This document shows, in pieces, positions 23,982 to 33,565 of a DNA stretch of 64,000 nucleotides. Where the stretch lies: contig CBDDIF010000002.1 of assembly GCA_965228785.1 (NCBI GenBank), positions 3,100,001 through 3,164,000 on the forward strand. The letters are read 5' to 3'. The notes under the pieces were generated by a model. That model had not been told where the DNA came from and did not search any database. It saw nothing but the letters and a program-made list of their open reading frames with translations. Made by a program: the position numbers and the translations under genes. How positions within the stretch are numbered: position 1 is the first letter of the stretch; every line of letters starts with the position of its first letter. The DNA is from Hoeflea_A sp965228785. Lineage in GTDB: Bacteria; Pseudomonadota; Alphaproteobacteria; Rhizobiales; Rhizobiaceae.

Positions 23982-24398
23982 ATGGTCAACGGGCAACAGC
24001 CAGCGAAAAGCAATGGGCCGAGTAATGGCGGTCCGGGGCTGCGCTGGTTCTTTTTCGGCTTTTCAGGACGGATCAGCCGATTGCCCTATCTGCTTGGCTT
24101 TCTCTTCCCGGTGTTCTTCGCAGCGGGCATTGTGCGGCGGCTGGACATGCTCCCGGAGGACAGCGGCGAATTCCTGTTCTGGGGCTTCGTCCTGGTCTTC
24201 TCGGCACCGCTGTGGCTCTGGTCGTACCTGGCAATGGGGGTCAAACGGCTGCATGACATCAACATTCCCGGCCCTGTGGTCATTTGCCTGTTCGTCCCAG
24301 CTGTGTCGTTGATTGCCTTGTTGGTGCTCTTTCTATGGCCCGGAACTGCGGGCGCCAACGACCATGGCGAAGATAAAAACCGGCCCAAAGGGAGCTGA
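23982..24398 (+). CDS. DUF805 membrane protein
   Basis: A 138-residue inner-membrane protein. The DUF805 pattern is clear: WFFFGFSGRISRLPYLLGFL near the start and MGVKRLHDIN before the last helices, with about four membrane segments. The start ATG lies 4 bases after the dapD stop; a longer reading frame beginning inside dapD is discounted. It sits between dapD and dapE, a placement seen in related bacteria, but the family has no known function. Confidence 0.9.
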   Translation: MVNGQQPAKSNGPSNGGPGLRWFFFGFSGRISRLPYLLGFLFPVFFAAGIVRRLDMLPEDSGEFLFWGFVLVFSAPLWLWSYLAMGVKRLHDINIPGPVVICLFVPAVSLIALLVLFLWPGTAGANDHGEDKNRPKGS

Positions 24399-24399
24399 G

Positions 24400-25584
24400 A
24401 TGACGCAAAGCGATCCCGCTGCCCTTCTGGCAACCCTGATCAAGTGCCCTTCAGTCACACCGAAGGAAGCCGGCGTACTGACCGCCCTTGGGGGAATGCT
24501 GCAAGAGCTCGGCTTCCGGGTGGAGCGGGTGACCTTCGAAGCGGAAGGGACGGTGCCGGTCGAAAACCTCTATGCGCGACTGGGTGAAACCGGCCCGCAT
24601 CTGATGTTCGCCGGACATACCGACGTCGTGCCGGAAGGCGATCCGGCCGACTGGAGTCATCCGCCATTTGCGGCAGATGTTCACGATGGTCGCATGTTCG
24701 GTCGAGGCACCGTCGACATGAAAGGCGGGATCGCCTGTTTCGTTGCCGCGATTGCCCGTTACCTGGCGGCTGAAGGGCGGCCCGAGGGTTCGGTATCGCT
24801 GCTGATCACCGGTGACGAGGAAGGGCCGTCGGTCAACGGCACCGAGAAGCTTCTGCGCTGGGCAGCCGACAAGGGGGAGACCTGGGACGGCTGCATTGTC
24901 GGCGAGCCGACCAATCCGGATGCGCTCGGCGACATGATCAAGATCGGCCGGCGCGGTTCTCAGAACGGCCGGTTGACCGTGCACGGTACCCAGGGCCACG
25001 TCGCCTATCCGCACCGGGCCGACAATCCGGTCCGGGCCCTGTTGCCGTTGCTTGAAAGCCTGCTCGATCCGCCGCTGGACGAGGGCAGTGAGAATTTCCC
25101 GCCAACCAATCTCGAAGTGGCGAGTATCGACATCGGCAATCCGGCTATCAACGTCATTCCGGCCCGGGCAACGGCCAGTTTCAATATCCGCTTTTCGGAC
25201 CGCTGGACGCCGGACAGCCTGAAGGCGGAGATTGCCGATCGGCTGGAGCAGGCGGCCGCGGACGACCGGTTTCGCCCCGGCCGCGAGCCAGCGCGATACG
25301 AACTCGACTTCGACACACGTACGGCGGATGTCTTCCTGACGCACGACGAGAGACTGATCGGAATAGTCGGCGACGCGGTGCGGGCGATGACGGGTCGCGA
25401 GCCGGAACTCTCCACAACCGGCGGAACCTCCGATGCCCGTTTCGTCAAGGACTATTGTCCCGTTGTCGAATTCGGCCTCGTCGGACAGACCATGCACATG
25501 GTCGACGAAAATGTCGCGCTTGCCGATCTTGAGGGGCTGACCGTCATATACGAAGACGTGCTTCGGCGCTGGTTTGCGTCATGA
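24400..25584 (+). CDS. dapE: Succinyl-diaminopimelate desuccinylase
   Basis: A 394-residue M20 zinc peptidase-fold enzyme that removes succinate from N-succinyl-LL-diaminopimelate. Visible motifs are the metal ligands in GHTDVVPEGD, FGRGTVDMKGG, the catalytic EEGPS (GDEEGPSVNG) and the C-terminal STTGGTSDARF. The dimerisation domain follows the GRRGSQNGRLTVHGTQGHVAYPH segment. The start (ATG one base after the upstream stop, with GGGAG before it) gives the standard length. It overlaps the next gene by 4 bases. Confidence 0.97.
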   Translation: MTQSDPAALLATLIKCPSVTPKEAGVLTALGGMLQELGFRVERVTFEAEGTVPVENLYARLGETGPHLMFAGHTDVVPEGDPADWSHPPFAADVHDGRMFGRGTVDMKGGIACFVAAIARYLAAEGRPEGSVSLLITGDEEGPSVNGTEKLLRWAADKGETWDGCIVGEPTNPDALGDMIKIGRRGSQNGRLTVHGTQGHVAYPHRADNPVRALLPLLESLLDPPLDEGSENFPPTNLEVASIDIGNPAINVIPARATASFNIRFSDRWTPDSLKAEIADRLEQAAADDRFRPGREPARYELDFDTRTADVFLTHDERLIGIVGDAVRAMTGREPELSTTGGTSDARFVKDYCPVVEFGLVGQTMHMVDENVALADLEGLTVIYEDVLRRWFAS

Positions 25585-26150
25585 CAATTCCAAGGCCGGC
25601 AGAAGTCACCCATTATGTGACCGGCGTTGTCGATATGGCGCGGGGCGATTTGCGCGGCCTTGCCTATCTGGACATATCGACCCGTGGCTTCTGGCGATCC
25701 TTCTGGGCCTTGTTCTACGCGCTGCCTGCATTTGTCTATCGATGGTTCCTCCATCGTGAACTCGCCATGGCTGAGGGTCTGGAGGTAGAAGCCGGCTACA
25801 TATTTCGGTTGGCGCTCGTTGACCTTGCGGTTCTGGTTGTGACGCTGGCCGTCCTGGCGGCGCTTGCCCGCCCGCTTGGCATGACCGACCGTTTCGTGCA
25901 GTGGGTCATTGCCGACAACTGGCTTTCGCTGCCGCTTTACTACGCATGGGGCGTTCTTCTGGTGCTCATGCGAGCCGTTGGGGCTCCGAGTGGCCTGTCG
26001 GGCTTGCTGGAAACCATGCTTTACGTCGCGATCATCTGGATTTGCTACCGCGTCTACAAGGTGGCGCTGGATGGGGACGGCATGCTCGCGGTCGGCATCA
26101 TTGTTATCACAACGGTGATCGGACTGATTGTCCGGCTATCGATTGGTTGA
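25581..26150 (+). CDS. Hypothetical membrane protein linked to dapE
   Basis: A 189-residue protein with four to five predicted membrane helices and a soluble N-terminal part containing RGFWRSFWALFYALPAFVYRWFL. It overlaps dapE by 4 bases (ATGA), so expression is coupled. I do not recognise the family. No catalytic motif is visible. Confidence 0.8.
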   Translation: MTIPRPAEVTHYVTGVVDMARGDLRGLAYLDISTRGFWRSFWALFYALPAFVYRWFLHRELAMAEGLEVEAGYIFRLALVDLAVLVVTLAVLAALARPLGMTDRFVQWVIADNWLSLPLYYAWGVLLVLMRAVGAPSGLSGLLETMLYVAIIWICYRVYKVALDGDGMLAVGIIVITTVIGLIVRLSIG

Positions 26151-26158
26151 AGCGGCCG

Positions 26159-26182
26159 ACATTGCAACCGTAAATGCAATGT
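26159..26182 (+). terminator. Hairpin after the dap operon (weak terminator)
   Basis: ACATTGCA (26159-26166) and TGCAATGT (26175-26182) form a perfect 8-bp stem around 8 bases, starting 9 bases after the last dap-operon stop. There is no T-run. The rest of the roughly 200-base gap before the P450 gene shows nothing I can name. Confidence 0.35.
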
Positions 26183-26378
26183 TGAGCGGAATAGTTAGTC
26201 AGCTCTTAACCGTTTGATGGAATGATCGCTCCGTCTTCCGCCGGATGTCGCCGCGTCCGCCATTTTCAGATCGGACATCACCGGCGTCTGCCACGATCCG
26301 CAACCACCTCGAGGTCCTGCGAAACATGCTGCAACACAACCGTGTTTTCAGGATTTGCCGACGAATGAGGTCCGCGTT

Positions 26379-27749
26379 GTGAAACCGTCCTATGCGCCCC
26401 TGATACCGCCACCGGCGAGCACGGAACCAACCGGGATTTCGCGCATCAATGCCACCCTGGACAATGTCCTGGACCTGTGGGGGCCCGACATGTACCGGCC
26501 GACCTGCCAGGAAGACCGGTTGCTCGGCTACAAGATCGTCACCACATCCGATCCGGATATCGCCAAACAGATCCTGCTCACCAGCAACGACCACTTCCGT
26601 CGCTCCCACATGAACCGGAAGATTCTCGGCCCGGTGATGGGACACTCGGTGCTGTGCACAGACAGCGATGAGTGGCGCAGGCAACGCAAAATCCTGTCCG
26701 TCGCCTTCCGCCCGCAAAACATGCACGACCTGATTCCGGCAATGGCTCGGCAGGCAAACGACCTCGTCGAACGACTGCACCAGTCCGAAGGTGCAGTCAC
26801 GGAAATCATGGACGAGATGATCGAAGCGACGTACCTCATCACCATGGTGCTGCTCTACGGTACAGAGCAGACCAAAGCGATGAGCCCCGAGGTCCTGGAA
26901 ATCGGCGAAACCTATCTCGATTCCATCGGTAAAATCCGCTTCGTCGATGTGCTGCCCCTGGTCGGGCCCATCGCCCGCCTCCGCAAATGGCGGGGATATC
27001 GCGCAGCGCAGCTTTTCCGCCGACACATCGTTTCGGGTCTGGAGCATCATCTCGCCGACCGAAAGGCCGAGGATCTCTGCCTCGCCAGCCTTCTCGTCGA
27101 TGCCCGCGATCCGGACACGGGTGCAAGCCTGACCCACGATCAGATCATAGACAATCTCATCGGCTTTGCCGCGGCCGGACATCACACAACGGCACTGGCG
27201 CTCACCTGGACCCTGCACTGCCTGTCGCACCAGCCGGACCTTTGGGCGGAGCTCGCCGCCGAATCGCACCGCGTTGCCCCCGAGGGGGTTACCGGCCACA
27301 AGGAACTTTCTGACCTGGCTCTGCATGAGCAGGTGATCCTGGAGACGATGCGGTTGTTCCCGCCCCTGCCGATCCTGCGCCGCGAAGTCGCCGATCCGGT
27401 GACCGTCGGCCCCTACCGGGTCGAAACCGGAGATCAGGTGGCGATCGCGGTCTACCCCATGCAGCGCAGCGAGAGCCTCTGGAACAATCCGGCCGCGTTC
27501 GACAAGAACCGATTCTCGCCGGAGAACCGCAAAAAGATGCATCGCTTCCAGTTCGTGCCGTTCGGTGGCGGGCCGCATGTCTGCATCGGCATGACGCTTT
27601 CGATGTGGGAGATGAAAGTGCTGCTTTCCTCCCTGACACGAAGCCTGCGGTTCGAGCCGGCCATGGAACCGGAGGAGGTTCTTCCAGTTGCTGCGGTGAC
27701 ACTGCGGCCAAAGAACGGACTGCGGCTCAAGGTCCTGCCTGGCCGTTAG
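26379..27749 (+). CDS. Cytochrome P450
   Basis: A protein of about 456 residues with all P450 landmarks: the I-helix AGHHTTALAL, the ExxR motif in ETMRLFPPLPILRREV, and the heme loop FVPFGGGPHVCIGM with the cysteine ligand. There is no membrane anchor, so it is a soluble bacterial P450. No ferredoxin or reductase gene is nearby, so electrons must come from partners elsewhere. The start is uncertain: GTG 26379 (after GAGG) is used here, and TTG 26355 would add 8 residues. It stands alone between the dap operon and truA. The substrate is unknown; fatty acids or terpenoids are common in this type. Confidence 0.9.
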   Translation: MKPSYAPLIPPPASTEPTGISRINATLDNVLDLWGPDMYRPTCQEDRLLGYKIVTTSDPDIAKQILLTSNDHFRRSHMNRKILGPVMGHSVLCTDSDEWRRQRKILSVAFRPQNMHDLIPAMARQANDLVERLHQSEGAVTEIMDEMIEATYLITMVLLYGTEQTKAMSPEVLEIGETYLDSIGKIRFVDVLPLVGPIARLRKWRGYRAAQLFRRHIVSGLEHHLADRKAEDLCLASLLVDARDPDTGASLTHDQIIDNLIGFAAAGHHTTALALTWTLHCLSHQPDLWAELAAESHRVAPEGVTGHKELSDLALHEQVILETMRLFPPLPILRREVADPVTVGPYRVETGDQVAIAVYPMQRSESLWNNPAAFDKNRFSPENRKKMHRFQFVPFGGGPHVCIGMTLSMWEMKVLLSSLTRSLRFEPAMEPEEVLPVAAVTLRPKNGLRLKVLPGR

Positions 27750-27752
27750 GCC

Positions 27753-28100
27753 TTACAGAAGCGCGTGCACCTTGTCGACGGGCCGGCAAAGGGCCGCTCC
27801 CTTATCGGTCACGACCACCGGTCGGTTCATCAGGATCGGATGGGCAACGATGAAATCGATCAGTTCGTCATCGGTCCATTTCTCGTTGCCGAGATCAAGC
27901 TCGTCATAGGGTGTGCCGCGCTGGCGCAGCAACTCGCGGACCGGCATGTCCATCGCCTGGATAAGACCGACCAGAGTTTCGCGATCCGGCGGCGTTTTCA
28001 GATATTCGACAATCTGAGGTTCGATGCCTTGCTCACGGATCGCCGCGAGGGTGTTGCGTGATGTGCCGCAAGCGGGATTGTGATAGATCGTCACGGTCAT
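27753..28100 (-). CDS. ArsC-family (thioredoxin-fold) arsenate reductase
   Basis: A 115-residue glutaredoxin-dependent ArsC-type protein. The catalytic cysteine is in HNPACGTSRNTLAAI, and the family arginines are found in LLRQRGTPYDEL, LMNRPVVV and LCRPVDKV. These would reduce arsenate to arsenite. No arsR, arsB or acr3 gene is close, so it may be a housekeeping copy or a relative with another role (YffB/Spx-like). It follows truA immediately on the same strand. Confidence 0.88.
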   Translation of the reverse strand: MTVTIYHNPACGTSRNTLAAIREQGIEPQIVEYLKTPPDRETLVGLIQAMDMPVRELLRQRGTPYDELDLGNEKWTDDELIDFIVAHPILMNRPVVVTDKGAALCRPVDKVHALL

Positions 28101-28859
28101 TCAAGTATCCTCCACTGGATAGTCAACCTGTTGAAAATACAAACCTTCCGGACCCGCGACCGGGCCGCAGGCGGTGCGGCTGCATGCAGCCAGCGCCGCG
28201 GCGACATCGTCGGCCGTCCAGGCCCCCTCACCCACCAACCTCAATGTGCCGGCAAAGGATCGGATCTGGTTGTGCAGAAAAGACTGGGCAGTGGCGGCAA
28301 TCTCCACCCGGTCGCCATCGCGTGTGACATCGAGACGATCGAGCGTGCGGACCGGGTTCTTTGCCTGGCAGTGGACCGAGCGAAAGGTGGTGAAGTCGTG
28401 CCGGCCGACCAGTCTTTGCGCCGCTTCATGCATGGCGTCGGCATCGAGCGGCTTGGTTACCCAGAGCGCCCTGTTTCGTTCCAGCGTCAGGGGCGAACGC
28501 CGGTTGATGATGCGGTAAAGATAGTGACGGCGCGTGGCTGAAAATCGCGCGTCGAATTCGTCGCTCACGGCGACTGCGGCAAGGATGGCGACGCTGTCAC
28601 CGGCCTGTCCGAGATGGGCGTTGAGCGCATTTCGCACCGTATCGGCCGGCCAGTCCTTTTCGAAATCCGCATGGGCGACCTGGCCGCGGGCATGCACGCC
28701 CGCATCGGTTCGGCCGGCGCCGCGCACCGTGACCTCATGGCCGCAGAGCTTGCGAGCAGCCGCCTCGATCGCGCCCTGCACAGACCGTCCATTGTCCTGG
28801 CGCTGCCAGCCAACATAGGGCGTGCCATCATATTCGATGGTCAGCTTGTAGCGGGGCAT
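28101..28859 (-). CDS. truA: tRNA pseudouridine(38-40) synthase
   Basis: A 252-residue TruA protein. The catalytic aspartate lies in GAGRTDAGVHARGQVAH, and the family blocks IEYDGTPYVGWQRQ, LNAHL and FDARFSATRRHYLYRI are present. It modifies uridines 38-40 of tRNA anticodon stems. Its start overlaps the end of fmt by 19 bases. Confidence 0.97.
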   Translation of the reverse strand: MPRYKLTIEYDGTPYVGWQRQDNGRSVQGAIEAAARKLCGHEVTVRGAGRTDAGVHARGQVAHADFEKDWPADTVRNALNAHLGQAGDSVAILAAVAVSDEFDARFSATRRHYLYRIINRRSPLTLERNRALWVTKPLDADAMHEAAQRLVGRHDFTTFRSVHCQAKNPVRTLDRLDVTRDGDRVEIAATAQSFLHNQIRSFAGTLRLVGEGAWTADDVAAALAACSRTACGPVAGPEGLYFQQVDYPVEDT

Positions 28860-29785
28860 TCGAGCACCGTGCCCGGTTCAATTGGATTGCCGCGAAGAAA
28901 TTCGGCCGCTTCCAGCGCCTTGCCACCAGCCTTCTGCATCTGCGTGAGACGCACGCCGCCATCACCGCAGGCCACCGTCAGGTCATCATCGACAATGGTG
29001 CCGGGGGCGCCTTGTGCTTCGGCACATTGAGAGCGCAGGACCTTTACCCGTTCCGGTCGCCCTTTGAGAACCATCTCGCACCAGGCGCCGGGAAACGGCG
29101 ACAGGCCGCGAATGTGGTTGTGGACGTCATCGGCTGGACGCGAAAAATCTATGCGGGTTTCCGCCTTGCTGATCTTGTCGGCGTAGGCGACGCCCTCCGC
29201 CGGTTGCGGTGTCAGGGTTAGCGAATCGCGCTCCAGGGCCGCCATCGCGCGCTGCATCAGGTCGGCACCGATTCCCATCAATTGGTCATGCAGTTCGCCG
29301 GCCGTCATGTCGGGTGCGATCGCAACCCGTTCCTCCATGGCGACGGGACCCGTGTCCAGGCCCGCATCCATCTTCATGATGCCGATACCGGTCTCGCTGT
29401 CGCCGGCCATGATCGCCCGCTGGATGGGCGCCGCGCCGCGCCACCGCGGCAACAGGGAGGCATGGCCATTATAACAGCCAAGCCGGGTGCCTTCGAGAAC
29501 TGCCTGCGGCAGCAGTAGACCGTAGGCGACGACCACCGCCACATCGGCATCCAGCTCGGCGAAGGCGGCCTGTTCCTGCGGGTCCTTCAGCGATACCGGG
29601 GTGCGGACCGGAATACCGAAGACCTCGGCCTGCCGGTGCACCGGAGACTTGACCGGTTCGAGCCCGCGGCGGCCGCCTGGGCGCGGCGGCTGCGTGTAGA
29701 CGGCGACGATCTCGTGGCCGAATCCAGCCAGCGCCACCAGTGTCGGCACTGCAAAATCCGGCGTTCCCATGAAGATGATGCGCAC
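28841..29785 (-). CDS. fmt: Methionyl-tRNA formyltransferase
   Basis: A 314-residue protein with the formyl-transferase core MRIIFMGTPDFAVPTL, the HASLLPRWRGAAPIQRAI active-site segment (N/H/D residues) and the C-terminal tRNA-binding barrel (IRGLSPFPGAWCEM). It formylates initiator Met-tRNA. It is the middle gene of a def-fmt-truA unit that makes and matures N-terminal formyl-methionine. Confidence 0.98.
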   Translation of the reverse strand: MRIIFMGTPDFAVPTLVALAGFGHEIVAVYTQPPRPGGRRGLEPVKSPVHRQAEVFGIPVRTPVSLKDPQEQAAFAELDADVAVVVAYGLLLPQAVLEGTRLGCYNGHASLLPRWRGAAPIQRAIMAGDSETGIGIMKMDAGLDTGPVAMEERVAIAPDMTAGELHDQLMGIGADLMQRAMAALERDSLTLTPQPAEGVAYADKISKAETRIDFSRPADDVHNHIRGLSPFPGAWCEMVLKGRPERVKVLRSQCAEAQGAPGTIVDDDLTVACGDGGVRLTQMQKAGGKALEAAEFLRGNPIEPGTVLECPATS

Positions 29786-29812
29786 CGGACAGCTCCCGAC
29801 GGTTGGATCGGC

Positions 29813-30337
29813 TCAAAGCGCGGTGGTGCCGCGGCTCTTCGCCAGCTTGGTGAACTTGCGCACGACCATGTCGCGTTTCAGCTTTGAAATGTGGTCGATG
29901 AAGAGCACACCGTTCAGATGGTCGATCTCGTGCTGCACACAGGTTGCCAGCAGACCACTTGCCCTGATCTCCTGCGGCGTGCCGTCGCGATCGACATAGG
30001 AGACCGAGACTTCAGCGGGGCGTTCGACCTCGGCATAGTAGTCCGGGATCGACAGGCATCCTTCCTCGTAGGTCGAACGATCATCGGAACTGTCGACGAT
30101 TTCCGGATTGATGAAGACGATCGGATTGTTCTCTTCCTCCTCGCCACTGCAGTCGATGACCAGCATGCGGCGCGGCACACCGATCTGGATGGCGGCAAGT
30201 CCGATTCCGGGCGCGTCATACATCGTCTCAAGCATGTCATCGGCAAGCGCGCGCAACTCATCGTCGACGCGTTCGATCGGCGCGGACTTGCCGCGCAATA
30301 CAGGATCAGGGAGAAGAACCAGTGGTTTTATCGTCAT
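29813..30337 (-). CDS. def: Peptide deformylase
   Basis: A 174-residue metal enzyme with all three deformylase motifs: GIGLAAIQIG, EEGCLSIP (zinc cysteine) and VQHEIDHLNG (zinc histidines and catalytic glutamate). It removes formyl groups from new proteins. The start was set at MTIKPLVLLPDP, which matches the family; a GTG 9 bases upstream is less likely. It is followed 27 bases later by fmt. Confidence 0.98.
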   Translation of the reverse strand: MTIKPLVLLPDPVLRGKSAPIERVDDELRALADDMLETMYDAPGIGLAAIQIGVPRRMLVIDCSGEEEENNPIVFINPEIVDSSDDRSTYEEGCLSIPDYYAEVERPAEVSVSYVDRDGTPQEIRASGLLATCVQHEIDHLNGVLFIDHISKLKRDMVVRKFTKLAKSRGTTAL

Positions 30338-30438
30338 GGCCTGCACTTAAGCATTCACGCCAAGGAGGTCAATTCGGTCCGTCGCCTTTGTTCCCGGTTT
30401 GATCTGGTATATTTTCGAGAATCAGATAAGCTTGCCAA

Positions 30439-31686
30439 ATGGATGCGGTCCCCTTTTCCCTCGACCTGCCGGTGGCGCAGTTCGGTCAGACAACCGTCAC
30501 GCTCGGCACTCTGCTCGCCGGTCTTGGCCTGGCGGTTCTGCTGATTTTAATTGTCGGCATCCTCTTGTCGCGGCGCGCGGCCACCCGGCGTCAGGCGCTG
30601 GTGACGGAAGCGGAGGCTCAAGCCGACGCTCGGGCGCGTGAAATGGAGGCACGCTTTGCCGAGGTGATCGGTGCGCAATCCGAAATGCATGGCCGCATGG
30701 CGACGCTGGCTGAAGTGTTCGGCAGCCGGCAAAGCGAGATCAACAAGACGATCAACGAACGACTCGATGGCATGAGCCAGCGGCTCGGCAATACGATCAG
30801 CGAGCAGACCAAGGCGACGCACGAAAACCTGAGCAAGCTGCAGGAGCGGCTGGCGGTCATCGACACGGCGCAGAACAACATCCAGGCGCTGGCGAAGGAC
30901 GTGGTTGGCCTGCAGGCGATCCTTTCCAACAAGCAGACCCGCGGCGCTTTCGGCCAGGCGCGCATGGAAGCGATCATCGCCGATGGCCTGCCCTCCAACT
31001 CTTACGCCTTTCAGCCGACCCTATCCAACAACACAAGGCCGGACTGCCTGGTCTATATGCCCAACGACGCGCCGGCCCTGGTCGTCGATGCGAAATTTCC
31101 GCTGGAAGCCTGGAACGCGATCCGCGAAGCGGAAGGCGAGGTCAACAAGGAACGGGCGGCGCAGTTCCGCCGCGACATCGAGCAGCACATCAAGGACATT
31201 GCCGGCAAGTATCTGCTGCGCGGCGAAACCCAGGACACGGCCTTCATGTTCGTGCCGTCGGAATCGATCTTCGCGGAAATCCACGAGAACTTCGAAGGCG
31301 TCGTACAGAAAGCTCACAAGGCCCGCGTGGTCATCGTCTCGCCGTCACTTCTCATGCTGTCGCTGCAAGTGGTTCAGGCGGTACTCAAGGACGCCCGGAT
31401 GCGCGAACAGGCGCATCTGATCCAGGGCGAAGTGGTGCGGCTGATGGACGACGTCACCCGTCTCGACGACCGGGTGCGCAAACTACAGACGCATTTCGGC
31501 CAGGCGCAGCGCGACATCGACCAGATCCTCACCTCGGCCGACAAGGTCACCAAGCGCGGCGCCCGCATCGAGGCGCTGGAAATCGAGGATGAGTCTCCGG
31601 CGGAACCGCCGGAGGCCGACGATCCAAAGGTGGTCTCCGTGCCGGGTCATACCGGCCGTCTGAGGTTGCACGCCAACGAAGGCTGA
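30439..31686 (+). CDS. rmuC: DNA recombination protein RmuC
   Basis: A 415-residue protein. An N-terminal membrane helix (LAGLGLAVLLILIVGILLS) is followed by a long coiled coil (about residues 50-160). The RmuC nuclease-like domain (about 175-370) contains GAFGQARMEAIIADGLP, the core DCLVYMPNDAPALVVDAKFPLEAW and FMFVPSESIFAEI. RmuC limits inversions at short inverted repeats. It is divergent from def, an arrangement common in rhizobia. The C-terminal tail is acidic and variable. Confidence 0.95.
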   Translation: MDAVPFSLDLPVAQFGQTTVTLGTLLAGLGLAVLLILIVGILLSRRAATRRQALVTEAEAQADARAREMEARFAEVIGAQSEMHGRMATLAEVFGSRQSEINKTINERLDGMSQRLGNTISEQTKATHENLSKLQERLAVIDTAQNNIQALAKDVVGLQAILSNKQTRGAFGQARMEAIIADGLPSNSYAFQPTLSNNTRPDCLVYMPNDAPALVVDAKFPLEAWNAIREAEGEVNKERAAQFRRDIEQHIKDIAGKYLLRGETQDTAFMFVPSESIFAEIHENFEGVVQKAHKARVVIVSPSLLMLSLQVVQAVLKDARMREQAHLIQGEVVRLMDDVTRLDDRVRKLQTHFGQAQRDIDQILTSADKVTKRGARIEALEIEDESPAEPPEADDPKVVSVPGHTGRLRLHANEG

Positions 31687-31728
31687 AGTGAACCAGACGG
31701 ACAATCGAATTCCCCCGACCCCGCAGGA

Positions 31729-33484
31729 TTATTGGGTGAAAACAGGCGCAGGGAACTTTTCGCCGGCAAATATGGTTCCCCAGACGCCGATGCTGCGAAT
31801 GGACTCGGGTTCCACTTCCAGAGGATCAGCCTCCAATACGGTGAAATCCGCGTGTTTTCCCGGTTCAATACTGCCAATCCGGTCGTCCATTTCAAGCACA
31901 TAGGCAGCGTCAATGGTCACCATGCGCAAAGCCTGCTCTGCGGTTACACGCTCCTCGGGACCGAGCACCTTGCCGGACTGGCCAAGCCTGTTCACCGCCA
32001 TCCACATCAGGAGCAACGGGTCCGCCGGTGCGACGGGGAGATCGGAGTGAATGGTCGTTGGGACAACCGTAGCTCGTCAGAGTGTTCAAACGCGCCGCCA
32101 AGGCTGCGCGATTGGCATACCTATGTAGTCGGCATTGATCTCGCCTCGAAGATAGACATAGCTTGGATTGACGCTGGCAGTGGGCTCCAAGCGCTTTCAT
32201 CTTTCGAATTTGATCCGGACTGGACAGACCAAAATGTTCGAAAACGAAACGGTGATCGAACCGCGGATGATCAGCCTGCAGTTTTGACAGTGCGCTCAGC
32301 ACCGCATCCTGCGAAGCATCCCCGTTGCTGTGAATGTGGATCCGAAATCCGGCTTTCCACCAGGGTTTCATCTCGTCGAACATTCTCTCGGGTCTGGTGT
32401 TCCAGATGGCCCGCAATTCGGGGTCGATATATCCGGGTTCCCTCAGCGCCATGGCGAGGCCGAGAAACGCATCATCGGCAAAAAACTTGATGCCCGAGAA
32501 AATCACTTTGTCCGTGTTCAATTCCGCGAGCTTGGTAACTTCCTCAACGGCGTCATCTCCATGCAGCCGGGAATACGTGGCGGCATCCGGCACAACGACA
32601 ATGCGCAATGGTGTCTCGGGGTCATTGAAATAGGAATTGAAGAAGTTCTTCTCGAAATCCGGGTTGATCGCGCCAAAGGCCAGTTCCGTCGTAGTCGTGA
32701 TGCCGGCCTGCCGGTTCAGGGCGATGACCTTGTCGACGGCCGGATTCATGTCCGCCATTGCCTTTTCGATTTCGGGAATCAGCGCGAATGCTGCAGCCTC
32801 GGTCGCAAGGAATTGTCCGTTGGGCTTCCCGTCCGTACCAAGCTCAATTCCCGGGATGTTGGCTGCATCCTCGGCGGTTACTCCACGCTGCTCGATGAAC
32901 GCGGAATTGCCGTAGGCAAAGTGAATAGACGCATCCCAGATCACAATGGGGCGGGTGTTCGATATTTCATCGAGCTCCTCGCGGGTCAAATGCCCGCCCA
33001 TGGCGATCACATCATATCCCCATGTGAAAACTGTCTCGGTTGAGCCCGGGTCCTTTTCAACGATGTCTCTCAATCGCCGGAATGCTTCCTCCTTGTCTCT
33101 GACTCCGGAAATGTCCATTCCGAACGGATTGGGAGTGGGATAGTAGGCAACGAGCGGCCGTCGTGTGATCGTGTTGGCGGCGACAAGCGGGTGTTCGTGC
33201 GAGGCTATCAGCCCGGGCACGAGAATCTTGTCTTCGAATGTCCTGTCAATCGTGTGCGGAAAGTTCACCGTCCAGGCTTCAAGATCGGCGAGATCACCCA
33301 CAGCAGCTATTTTTCCACCGCGCACCGCGACCGCGGTGGCCTCCGGCAACCCCGGATCCATCGTGATGATCTTCTTGGCGACATAGATGACGAGGTTGTC
33401 ATCGGCTGCGTGCCCCGGAGTGACAATCAGATACGCTGCCAGCGCGAGCGCGAAAATGCCCTTCAGGTGAAGCCACCCATGCAT
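31729..33484 (-). pseudogene. Exported amidohydrolase-3 (YtcJ-like), frame-disrupted
   Basis: The start has a strong GGGAGGTAG ribosome-binding site and a signal peptide (GIFALALAAYLIVTPGHA). About 430 residues of normal amidohydrolase-3 sequence follow (LIASHEHPL, FRIHIHSNGDAS, RFVFEHFGLSS). After KALGAH the frame is lost. Homologous sequence continues in the next frame from 32180 (ASVNPSYVYLRGEINADYIGMP), returns to the first near 32115 (ALAARLNTLTSYG), then shifts again near 32070 (VVPTTIHSDLPVAPADP) and runs to 31729 (ending VWGTIFAGEKFPAPVFTQ). So one to three small indels break the last 150 codons. It is either a recent pseudogene or an assembly error. An intact paralogue lies just upstream. 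Confidence 0.8.
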
Positions 33485-33565
33485 TGCTACCTCCCGTAAT
33501 CAATCAATGGACAATCCGCAGGAAATCCTTGCGACAAAACTGTCCCCAAATGCACGTTGACCGCA

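Noticed and set aside
31729..33484. Programmed frameshifting in the amidohydrolase
   Set aside because: Three opposite shifts without a slippery sequence or downstream structure fit mutation or sequencing error better.
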